A DNA stretch of 64,000 nt from Fibrobacterales bacterium Fibro_02 (GTDB lineage Bacteria; Fibrobacterota; Fibrobacteria; Fibrobacterales; Fibrobacteraceae), in contig LVAE01000015.1 of NCBI GenBank assembly GCA_001603905.1, forward strand, positions 29,622-93,621, in the 5' to 3' direction. A program made the position numbers and the translations under genes. Below are positions 16,518 through 24,809 of this stretch, piece by piece (positions within the stretch are counted from its first letter, which is position 1; each line of letters begins with the position of its first letter). The notes under the pieces are model-generated. The model saw nothing but the letters and a program-made list of their open reading frames with translations. It searched no databases and had not been told where the DNA came from.

Positions 16518-19283
16518 ATGCGATTATTCCTAGTCTTTGTCATAACATCGTTGTTGCTAGCCTGCTCAAATTCGGTAGGGCCGGAAACTCCCGATGAAAT
16601 GCGTGTGGAACTTAAGCAGGATTATCTTCCGGGAATGCTCCGCGTGAAGACTTCGAACGCATCTGTTGTCCTGGGGACGAACGCACCCTTGTCGCTGAAC
16701 CGTGAACATCCTGCCTTGACAGTAAAGATTGATTACGATTTTTCTTTAGGGCGTCATGAGGTCACTTGTGCCGAATTCAACGAAATAATGGTCCCTGCGA
16801 CGGGACTTGAGCTGGAATGTGAGAACGATGACCTTCCTGCGACAAATGTTACCTATTACGATGCGGTCCTCTATTCGAATGAAATGAGTAAGGCAATTGG
16901 CTTGGATACGGTCTATTCCTATACCGATGTGTCGTTTGATGACTTGCATCATTGCGTCGGAATCGAGGGCTTTGTTTTTCACCCTGAAGTAGATGCGTTC
17001 CGTTTGCCCACCGAGGCAGAATGGGTACTTGTTGCAAATAAGAATTGGAATACGAAAAAGGGATGGCTTGCTGAAAATTCGGATTATAAGTTGCACAAGG
17101 TCTGTTCCCTGGAAAAACATGAAAATGTTCCGTGCGATATGGTGGGAAACGCCATGGAATGGTCCAATGATTGGCTTGGCCAGTTCCTTGATACGACTGT
17201 CGTGAATTATGTGGGGGCGCCGGATGGGGGAAGTCTCGGCGAAAGGGTTATTAAGGGTGGCTCTTATCAGACAACGCAAAAGAACCTTTTCATCTTCAGC
17301 CGTGGAGATGTCTATGCGGTGACGTCGTCGACGCGTGCTGCGTATGTGGGTTTCCGTCTTGGTTTCGGTAGTATTCCTGAAGCGACATGGATTGACTATA
17401 AGGGAAATACGATTGTGAGCCGTGCCTTGCCGCTCTTGAATACGGCGTCCATCCGAAAATACACGAATACCTATAAGATGCGACTTGCCTTCAGGAATAA
17501 TATATCGGGCAACCTCTCGCTTCTGGATTATTCCAGTGGGGTGCTTTATGTCTCTGAAATTGCGGATACGATGCCGGTCTACCATCCTGAGATTTCGCCG
17601 GATGGTCGGTTTGTTGCCTTCTGCACGGGGCTTGAGGGTGTTTCGGGAAAATCGGAAATATACGTGAGGTCTCTGGACATTGAAGATGGAAGCGTAGTGA
17701 AACTCGATGTCGAAAATGCTGCCATTCCGAGATGGCGCATCCTTGAAAACGGTGACACTGTGATCGTTTATGTGACCGATGCGGGAAATAACAAGGAAAA
17801 TTCTACCTTTGCAAAAATGGAAACTTGGCAAGTCCCGTTTAGAAAAGGAAGTTTTAGGAAACCGAAAAAACTGTTTGATGGAGCCTATCACGGAGGAATA
17901 TCAACGGATCGGCGGCTTGCCGTAACGGGGGCGCGTCTGCTTCGTGCAAGAATTGCAGAACAGGGATCTACAGTGACGGGTAATGCTCGCGATACGGTTT
18001 GGTATGGTGGTGAACAGGCTTGCAACGTATCGCTTTCGCAGGATTCTGCAAAAAAGACGTTGTTCCTTGATTTCGGAGGAAAAGTGGGGCAGGAATTCGT
18101 GGGCGAAAGCTACAGGACTCACGAGCGAATTCTTGTCGCTGATAGCACCGGAAAATTGATTCAATCGGTGGCTGCTCCGGACGGATATACTTTTGACCAC
18201 GCGGAATGGGTGCGTGGCCGTTCGGATTTGGCTGTAGCGACTCTCTCGAATTCGAATGGCTCCCACGAAAAAATTGTTCTTGTCCAGATGGATGACGGTA
18301 AGGTCGTGGACCTTGTGGAAGGGGATGACCTTTGGCATCCAAATTTCTGGGCGTATACGCCGATGAATTTTTCAAAATTTAAAGTTGAACCTGACAGTGC
18401 GGGCGTCTATATGAAGGCTGATGACGATGTGGGCGCCGTTTTAATGCGCTTCAACATGGAATTGATTTGGCGCTATCGCGATACGGCGAATGTGGTTGTC
18501 GTAGGTTCTTCGAGGCCGCTGAATTCGGTTTCTCCTTGGTCTTTAGACAGGGGATTTTTTGCAGTCAATTTGGCCCAAACGCCGAATTCGATTTATACGT
18601 CAAGGGACATTCTTGACCTGTATGTGTACAGGCATTTTAAGAAACTGAAGTATATCATCATCTCTCTGGATATTGATTTCTGGTATAAAATCGACGGTCC
18701 CAAGGGCGATAACTTCTTTGCGACCCGTTATGCCGATTATCCAGGCTATGTTTATGATATGAATCATGGGTATTGGGAATCGGGATATCCGGAGGGCTTG
18801 CTGGAGTATACTGAAAATTATTTGACTGTTTCGGATGAACCTAATTTTGTGAGAGACCGCGGGCGCCTTCTAGGGATAAATTGCCGTTCGTGGGGGGAAG
18901 ATGTAGAAGCAGAAATGGATTCGACTCTCTATGATAATCAGCAGTATCTGTTAGATGATAATATGGCTGCCTTGGAAGGGATTATCAAAAAAGCGCAAGA
19001 ACACGATGTCAATGTGGTCGGGGTGATTTTCCCACAAAGTCCCGCTTTCAAGGAAACGGGAGCATTTGGTCGCTATGGACTTCGCAGGAGTACCGCCAAG
19101 AAACTGATTGAAAAATTTGAGAAACTGGATGAGGCTTATCCCAATTTCAAGTTCATGGATGAAAATAAGATGGGCGACCACGATTATCCTGATGGGTATG
19201 CAGCCGACACAGACCACTTGTGTTTTCTCGGTGCAACGACTATGACGCGACGGATTAACGCCGTGTTGAAGACTTTTGAGTAG
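16518..19283 (+). CDS. TIGR02171-type lipoprotein 1 (FGE-fold + PD40 propeller + SGNH-like)
   Basis: The 921-residue lipoprotein has lipobox LLLAC, then SNS. Residues about 70-300 form an FGE-sulfatase/C-type-lectin-like domain (FSLGRHEVTCAEFN, FRLPTEAEWVL, NAMEWSNDWLG, KGGSYQ, VGFRLGFG). It lacks the Cys pair of true formylglycine-generating enzymes, so it is likely a binding scaffold. Residues about 340-640 form a PD40/TolB-like propeller (YHPEISPDGRFVAFCTGLEG). The last ~265 residues look like an SGNH hydrolase: VVVVGSSRPL with Ser about 664-665, SLDIDFW, and DTDHL at about 897-900. Members of this Fibrobacter family have no proven function; I infer a surface-anchored glycan-binding acyl esterase. 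First of three tandem copies. Confidence 0.85.
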   Translation: MRLFLVFVITSLLLACSNSVGPETPDEMRVELKQDYLPGMLRVKTSNASVVLGTNAPLSLNREHPALTVKIDYDFSLGRHEVTCAEFNEIMVPATGLELECENDDLPATNVTYYDAVLYSNEMSKAIGLDTVYSYTDVSFDDLHHCVGIEGFVFHPEVDAFRLPTEAEWVLVANKNWNTKKGWLAENSDYKLHKVCSLEKHENVPCDMVGNAMEWSNDWLGQFLDTTVVNYVGAPDGGSLGERVIKGGSYQTTQKNLFIFSRGDVYAVTSSTRAAYVGFRLGFGSIPEATWIDYKGNTIVSRALPLLNTASIRKYTNTYKMRLAFRNNISGNLSLLDYSSGVLYVSEIADTMPVYHPEISPDGRFVAFCTGLEGVSGKSEIYVRSLDIEDGSVVKLDVENAAIPRWRILENGDTVIVYVTDAGNNKENSTFAKMETWQVPFRKGSFRKPKKLFDGAYHGGISTDRRLAVTGARLLRARIAEQGSTVTGNARDTVWYGGEQACNVSLSQDSAKKTLFLDFGGKVGQEFVGESYRTHERILVADSTGKLIQSVAAPDGYTFDHAEWVRGRSDLAVATLSNSNGSHEKIVLVQMDDGKVVDLVEGDDLWHPNFWAYTPMNFSKFKVEPDSAGVYMKADDDVGAVLMRFNMELIWRYRDTANVVVVGSSRPLNSVSPWSLDRGFFAVNLAQTPNSIYTSRDILDLYVYRHFKKLKYIIISLDIDFWYKIDGPKGDNFFATRYADYPGYVYDMNHGYWESGYPEGLLEYTENYLTVSDEPNFVRDRGRLLGINCRSWGEDVEAEMDSTLYDNQQYLLDDNMAALEGIIKKAQEHDVNVVGVIFPQSPAFKETGAFGRYGLRRSTAKKLIEKFEKLDEAYPNFKFMDENKMGDHDYPDGYAADTDHLCFLGATTMTRRINAVLKTFE

Positions 19284-19317
19284 GACTTGTCACTGCTAGG
19301 GAAAAGGAAATTTGAAT

Positions 19318-22062
19318 ATGAAATGGCTTGCGTTGATATGCGGATTCTTTTCCCTGCTGGTTTGTTCCTGTTCGAATTCGGTGGGCGTGCAGGCTGAAAA
19401 AAAGCCTTCGGTGGACGTTTCCTCGGATACCCTCGCGGGAATGCAGCGTGTGCAGACGCTAAAATCCGTTACGGTTCTTGGGACTCTAGAATCCAAGGCA
19501 AAGGTGAATGAACGCCCCAAAATGAAAGTCCGCTTTGATTACGATTTCTCGATGGGACGCCATGAGGTGACCTGTGGTGAATTTAATGCGGTGATGGAAA
19601 ATGTTTCTGAACTTGTTTTAGATTGTGAAAACGATAGTCTTCCGGCGACGAACCTCACTTTCTATGATGCGGTTCTCTTTGCGAATGCTCGGAGCAAGAA
19701 AGAGGGCTTTGATACGGCCTATACCTATACATCGGCCGTGTTTGATACCGAAAAGCATTGTACGGCCTTGGACGGTTTTGCCTATCGACCGGAGGTGAAT
19801 GCCTACCGTTTGCCGACGGAAGCCGAATGGGTTCTGGTGGCGTCGTCCGAATGGAATGAGGAGTATAGCTGGACAGCCGAAAATTCTGATTACAAACTGC
19901 ACCGCGTTTGCGAAAAGACGGATTCGACGATGCAGTTCTGCGACATGATGGGAAATGCCATGGAATGGGTCAACGATTGGCTGGGCCTTTTCCGTGACAC
20001 GACGGTTTTGGACTATGTGGGCGCTCCTGATGGAGGATCCCTGGGACAGCGCATTGTCAAGGGAGGTAGCTACCGCAATCCCGCCACGTCGATTACCTTG
20101 TATGGTCGAGGCGACGTGTATACGGTGACTTCATCGAGTCGCGCGGATTATGTTGGTTTTCGACTCGCTTTTGGTGCAATTCCTTCTGCAGTATGGATGG
20201 GAAATAACGGAAAGGCTGCATCAAGCAGAATTGTGCCACTTGCAAGTTCTGCAACTTTGCGTTCTGTGTTGGGAACATACCAGGCTCGTCTCGCCTTCCG
20301 AAACGATTTGACGGGGAATTTGGCTTATGTGGATTATTCTAGCGGAATTCTTTCGGTGAATGAAATTGCGGATACGATGTCGGTCTACCATCCGGAAATT
20401 TCTCCTGACGGAAAGCGGGTGGCTTTCTGTACAGGTCTCGAAGGTGTGTCGGGAAGGTCGACTCTTTATGTTCGCGACTTGAACGCCGATGGCTCGAATC
20501 TGGTCAAGCTGGATGTCGTATCGGCGGCGATTCCGCGCTGGCGCGTGCTTGCTTCGGGAGATACGGTCATTGTCTACGTGACCGATGCGGGAAACAATAA
20601 GGAAGAATCTGCGTTCAAAAAGACGTCTACTTGGCAGGTCTCTTTTGCAAAGGGTAAATTCGGTAAGCCGCAGAAACTTTTTGACGGGGCTTATCATGGG
20701 GGAATCAGCGAAGATGATGCCCTTGCTGTAACGGGAGCGAGACTTTTGCGTACACGAGTTTCTGGACAAGAAGCCGTATGGTACGAGGGTGAACAGGCCT
20801 GCAACGTATCTCTCGCCAAGGATGGTTCCAAGCGAACCTTGTTCCTTGATTTCGGCGGTAAGACAGGACGCAAGTATGTCGGAGAAAATTATGGAACGCA
20901 CGAGCGGCTTCTTGTCGTCGACAGTATCGGCAACCTGATTCAGAGCTTGGCGGCGCCGGCGGGGTATTCCTTTGACCATAGCGAATGGGCTTCGAACGGA
21001 AACTTTGCCGTTGCGACTCTTTCGAATGTGAACGGCGCCCATACGAAAATGGTGCTGATTGATTTGACTGAAGGAAATGTGGTGGAACTTGCCGAAGGAG
21101 ATGAACTTTGGCACCCGAACTTGTGGGTCTATCAAGAAAAAAATAGTGAAGTGAATTTCTCGCTGGATTCGGATAGTGCTGGAATTTACATGAACGATGG
21201 CGATGACTGGGGTGTGGCCCTGATGCGCTACAATATGGAGCTGCTGTGGCAATACAAGGATTCCATCAATGTGGCCGTGGTAGGCTCTTCGAGACCGCTG
21301 TACGCCTTGTTGCCGTCGTTGATGAGCGAGCGATTCTTTATGGTGAATTTTGCGCAGACTCCCAATAGCATTCATATGTCAAGGGATTTCCTGGAACTTT
21401 ACCTGTTCCCTCATCTGAAAAAGCTGAAATACGTTGTGCTGTCTTTGGATATTGACTTCTGGAATAAACCTGATGGCGAGAAAAGCGATAACTTTTTCCA
21501 GAATGCTTATCGCAGATATCCGGGCTATGTTTATGATAAAAATCATAACTACTGGCGCGATGGTTATCCGGAAGGGTTGCTGGAGTATACGACAAAGTAT
21601 TTGGATGTAAAGCCGTACTTGGTGCACGAAGTAGACCGTGGCGCGACAATGTTCCAGTACTGTGGCGGTTGGGCAAACCCTCCGTTGGTTGAAGGCGATA
21701 GCACTGCGTATGATTCGGAAAAGAATCTGTACGAAAAAAGTCTTGAGTCTCTTGTAGACATTATCCAAAGCGCCCAAAATAAGAATATCGTTGTCGTTGG
21801 AATCCTCTTCCCTCAAAATCCGGCTTATCAGAATACGGGGGCTTATGGCCGTTATGGGTTACGCAGGAGTGCTGCGGAACAACTTATTTCCCGTTTTGTG
21901 GAGCTCGAAAAAAATTATCCCAATTTTAAGTTCCTTGATAGAAATAGAATGGGAAATCACGGCTATCCGAGCGAGTGGTTCGTAGATGACGATCATTTGT
22001 GCATCGAAGGTGCCAAGTCCCTTACGGAAACAGTTGATATCCTTTTAAATGGCTTGGAATAG
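19318..22062 (+). CDS. TIGR02171-type lipoprotein 2
   Basis: The 914-residue paralogue has lipobox VCSC and the same three-part layout. FGE-like part: SMGRHEVTCGEFN, YRLPTEAEWVLV, NAMEWVNDWLG. Propeller: YHPEISPDGKRVAFCTGLEG. SGNH-like part: VAVVGSSRPL, LSLDIDFW and DDDHL. Its propeller is closest to copy 3, whereas its C-terminal domain is clearly closest to copy 1 (shared AQTPNSI, PGYVYD, GYPEGLLEYT), which suggests domain-wise recombination. Start chosen at ATG 19318 with AAGGA nine bases upstream; a TTG at 19312 is too close to that site. It lies 34 nt after copy 1. Confidence 0.85.
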   Translation: MKWLALICGFFSLLVCSCSNSVGVQAEKKPSVDVSSDTLAGMQRVQTLKSVTVLGTLESKAKVNERPKMKVRFDYDFSMGRHEVTCGEFNAVMENVSELVLDCENDSLPATNLTFYDAVLFANARSKKEGFDTAYTYTSAVFDTEKHCTALDGFAYRPEVNAYRLPTEAEWVLVASSEWNEEYSWTAENSDYKLHRVCEKTDSTMQFCDMMGNAMEWVNDWLGLFRDTTVLDYVGAPDGGSLGQRIVKGGSYRNPATSITLYGRGDVYTVTSSSRADYVGFRLAFGAIPSAVWMGNNGKAASSRIVPLASSATLRSVLGTYQARLAFRNDLTGNLAYVDYSSGILSVNEIADTMSVYHPEISPDGKRVAFCTGLEGVSGRSTLYVRDLNADGSNLVKLDVVSAAIPRWRVLASGDTVIVYVTDAGNNKEESAFKKTSTWQVSFAKGKFGKPQKLFDGAYHGGISEDDALAVTGARLLRTRVSGQEAVWYEGEQACNVSLAKDGSKRTLFLDFGGKTGRKYVGENYGTHERLLVVDSIGNLIQSLAAPAGYSFDHSEWASNGNFAVATLSNVNGAHTKMVLIDLTEGNVVELAEGDELWHPNLWVYQEKNSEVNFSLDSDSAGIYMNDGDDWGVALMRYNMELLWQYKDSINVAVVGSSRPLYALLPSLMSERFFMVNFAQTPNSIHMSRDFLELYLFPHLKKLKYVVLSLDIDFWNKPDGEKSDNFFQNAYRRYPGYVYDKNHNYWRDGYPEGLLEYTTKYLDVKPYLVHEVDRGATMFQYCGGWANPPLVEGDSTAYDSEKNLYEKSLESLVDIIQSAQNKNIVVVGILFPQNPAYQNTGAYGRYGLRRSAAEQLISRFVELEKNYPNFKFLDRNRMGNHGYPSEWFVDDDHLCIEGAKSLTETVDILLNGLE

Positions 22063-22077
22063 GGTAGGGAGGACTTC

Positions 22078-24804
22078 TTGAGATTTGTTTTTCTGGTCCT
22101 AGTTTTCATCTTTTGGGCGGCTTGTTCCAATTCTGAAGGGGTGTCTTCGGGAAATTCCTCGAAAATCGAAGTGGAGGAGGATTCTCTTGCGGGAATGCTC
22201 CGTATCAAGGCTGTCGGCGAAACGGTTCTCTTGGGAACCAACGAGGTGACGGCGAAAGTCAATGAGCGTCCGTCGATGAAGTCTCGCTTTGACTATGATT
22301 TTTCGATGGGTCGCACCGAAGTTACCTGTGCTGAATTTAACGATTTGATGACGGCAAAGGGACTTTCCCTGTCGTGCGAAGCATCTGTTCCTGCGACGAA
22401 TATTACCTACTACGACGCAGTCCTTTTTGCGAATGAACGAAGCAAGTCCGAGGGCTTTGATACGGCCTATACTTACAGCCGCGCAGTTTTTGATTCGGAA
22501 GGACACTGCACGAACCTGGAAGGTTTTGCGTACCGCCCCGAAGAGGATGCGTATCGTTTGCCGACCGAAGCGGAATGGATTTTGGTGGCGAAGGCGAATT
22601 GGAATGTGTCTGGCGCTTGGACTTCCGAAAATTCGGATTACAAGTTGCATCCTGTCTGCGAAAAGGCGGATTCGTCTAGTCAAGTCTGCGATATCGCGGG
22701 GAATGCTATGGAGTGGGTGAATGACTGGCTTGGAAAATTCCGCGATACGACAGTGACGAACTTTGTCGGAGCACCCGATGGAGGCGCGCTTGGCCAGCGC
22801 ATCGTGAAAGGCGGTAGTTATCGGAATTCGGCAGAATCCATTACACTTTACAGTCGCGGGGATGTGTACACGGTGACTTCGTCGACGCGAGCTGATTATG
22901 TGGGCTTTCGTCTGGCATTCGGTGCAATTCCTGGAGCGATCTGGATGAGGAACGATGGCAAGGTTGCATCAAGCCGCGTCGTTCCTTTGGCGAGTTCTGC
23001 AGCGATGCGCTCCTTGTTTCAGACCTATAAGGCGAAGTTGGCTTTTCGGGATGAAAATTCGGGAAACTTGGCGTATATTGACTATTCTAGTGGAAATCTC
23101 TCTGTGCATGAAATAGAAGATTCGCTTGATGTCCACCATCCTGAAATTTCTCCTGACGGCAAATATGTCGCTTTTTGCACGGGACTCGAAGGTGTGTCGG
23201 AAAAGTCGGAACTCTATGTTCGGGACTTGAATGCGACGGGTTCCAATTTGGTCAAGCTAGAGGTTGAATCGGCTGCGATTCCGCGCTGGCGTGTACTTGA
23301 GTCGGGTGATACGGTGATTGTCTATGTGACAGATGCGGGTAGCAATAAAGAGGAATCTGCTTTCAAGTCCGCATCGACCTGGCAGGTGCCTTTTGCGAAT
23401 GGTAAATTCGGCAAACCGCAAAAGCTTTTTGACGGAGCTTATCATGGCGGCATTAGCGCGGACAATGCCCTTGCCGTAACGGGGGCGAAACTTTTGCGTG
23501 CCCGCGTTTCTGGGCGTGATACTGTTTGGTATGGTGGTGAGCAGGCTTGCAACGCATCGCTTGCCAAGGATAGGTCCAAGCGTACCTTATTCCTTGACTT
23601 CGGCGGGAAAACGGGCCGCGAATATGCGGGTGTGAATTACGGTACGCACGAACGTCTTCTCGTTGTCGATAGTGTTGGCAATTTGGTTCAGACTCTTGCT
23701 GCTCCTGCGGGTTATTCCTTTGACCATAGCGAATGGGTTTCGAATGGTAATTTTGCCGTGGCGACCCTCACGAATGCGAACGGGGCTCATACGAAGATTG
23801 TTCTTGTCAATCTGACGGATGGTTCCCTCGTGGAACTTGTCGAAGGGGACGAACTTTGGCATCCGACCTTGTGGATTAGCGAAATTCAATCTTCTGCGGA
23901 TACTTCGGTAGGGGAGCATCTCTTTGAACCAGACAGTGCGGGGGTGTATTTTGTGGAAGGCCAGGATTGGCCGCACGAGGCTTTGGGTTATAAGATGAAC
24001 CTGATGTGGAAATATGCAAATCAGGTGGAAATTCTTTGCGTCGGTAGCTCCAGAACCGAGGACGGGATTGTCGCGAACAAGATTCAGTCGGGATTCGCCT
24101 TGAATATGGGACATTCGGGAAATGATATGAACGCCTCTCTCTTTGTTGCCGAAAATTACGGGGTGAATCATCTGAAAAAGTTGAAGACGATCGTTGTTTC
24201 GCTCGACTTTGATTTATGGCAAAATGAAACAGCTTTTTCTGATTACCTGTTTCTGAATACACCTGGTTATATTTATGACAAGAACCATTCCTTCTGGAAA
24301 AATGAGGATATGGCTGATTTCTCGCAGATTGTCGAGGCCGTTTCGCCTTTTTCTATGGAAGCAATCAATGCATACGGGAAATCGAGGGGCTGGCTCGAAA
24401 ACGAATCGGTTGAATGGGGCACCCCTTTGGTGGAATCCGATTCCAACTGGTCTTTGACGAACACCAACTCGTTGGATTGGAATCTGAAACGCTTGGAATC
24501 TTTTGTGAAGGAAATGGATCGCTTGCAAATCAATGTGGTTGGTGTGATATTCCCCCAGAATCCCCGTTATCGCGAAACTGGTTCCTGGGGCCGTTATGGT
24601 CCACAGCGTTCCGCTGCTGAAAAGTATATAGAATCCGTTCAGGCCTTGGCGGGGCGTATTTCTCGATTTGAGGTTCTCGATGAAAATCGAAATGGAAATC
24701 ATGATTATACCGACCAGATGGCGCTCAATACGGATCATTTGAGTGTTAGTGGTGCAGAATACTTGACGGCTCGATTGGATTCGCTCTTGAATACGTTGGA
24801 ATAG
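22078..24804 (+). CDS. TIGR02171-type lipoprotein 3
   Basis: The 908-residue paralogue starts at TTG 22078 with GGGAGGA five bases upstream, 15 nt after copy 2. Lipobox WAAC. The FGE-like and propeller halves are near-twins of copy 2 (GKFGKPQKLFDGAYHGGIS, APAGYSFDHSEW). The SGNH-like part has diverged: ILCVGSSRTEDG (Ser about 657-658), NMGHSGNDM, SLDFDLW, and NTDHL, where the Asp three residues before His is Asn. Either another Asp (TDH) serves the catalytic His or this copy has altered activity. It is followed after 5 nt by a polytopic membrane protein gene. Confidence 0.85.
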   Translation: MRFVFLVLVFIFWAACSNSEGVSSGNSSKIEVEEDSLAGMLRIKAVGETVLLGTNEVTAKVNERPSMKSRFDYDFSMGRTEVTCAEFNDLMTAKGLSLSCEASVPATNITYYDAVLFANERSKSEGFDTAYTYSRAVFDSEGHCTNLEGFAYRPEEDAYRLPTEAEWILVAKANWNVSGAWTSENSDYKLHPVCEKADSSSQVCDIAGNAMEWVNDWLGKFRDTTVTNFVGAPDGGALGQRIVKGGSYRNSAESITLYSRGDVYTVTSSTRADYVGFRLAFGAIPGAIWMRNDGKVASSRVVPLASSAAMRSLFQTYKAKLAFRDENSGNLAYIDYSSGNLSVHEIEDSLDVHHPEISPDGKYVAFCTGLEGVSEKSELYVRDLNATGSNLVKLEVESAAIPRWRVLESGDTVIVYVTDAGSNKEESAFKSASTWQVPFANGKFGKPQKLFDGAYHGGISADNALAVTGAKLLRARVSGRDTVWYGGEQACNASLAKDRSKRTLFLDFGGKTGREYAGVNYGTHERLLVVDSVGNLVQTLAAPAGYSFDHSEWVSNGNFAVATLTNANGAHTKIVLVNLTDGSLVELVEGDELWHPTLWISEIQSSADTSVGEHLFEPDSAGVYFVEGQDWPHEALGYKMNLMWKYANQVEILCVGSSRTEDGIVANKIQSGFALNMGHSGNDMNASLFVAENYGVNHLKKLKTIVVSLDFDLWQNETAFSDYLFLNTPGYIYDKNHSFWKNEDMADFSQIVEAVSPFSMEAINAYGKSRGWLENESVEWGTPLVESDSNWSLTNTNSLDWNLKRLESFVKEMDRLQINVVGVIFPQNPRYRETGSWGRYGPQRSAAEKYIESVQALAGRISRFEVLDENRNGNHDYTDQMALNTDHLSVSGAEYLTARLDSLLNTLE

Positions 24805-24809
24805 CATAG

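Noticed and set aside
16700..17400. Active formylglycine-generating enzyme in TIGR02171 proteins
   Set aside because: The fold motifs are present but the catalytic Cys pair near the GGSY strand is absent in all four copies, so a binding role is more likely.
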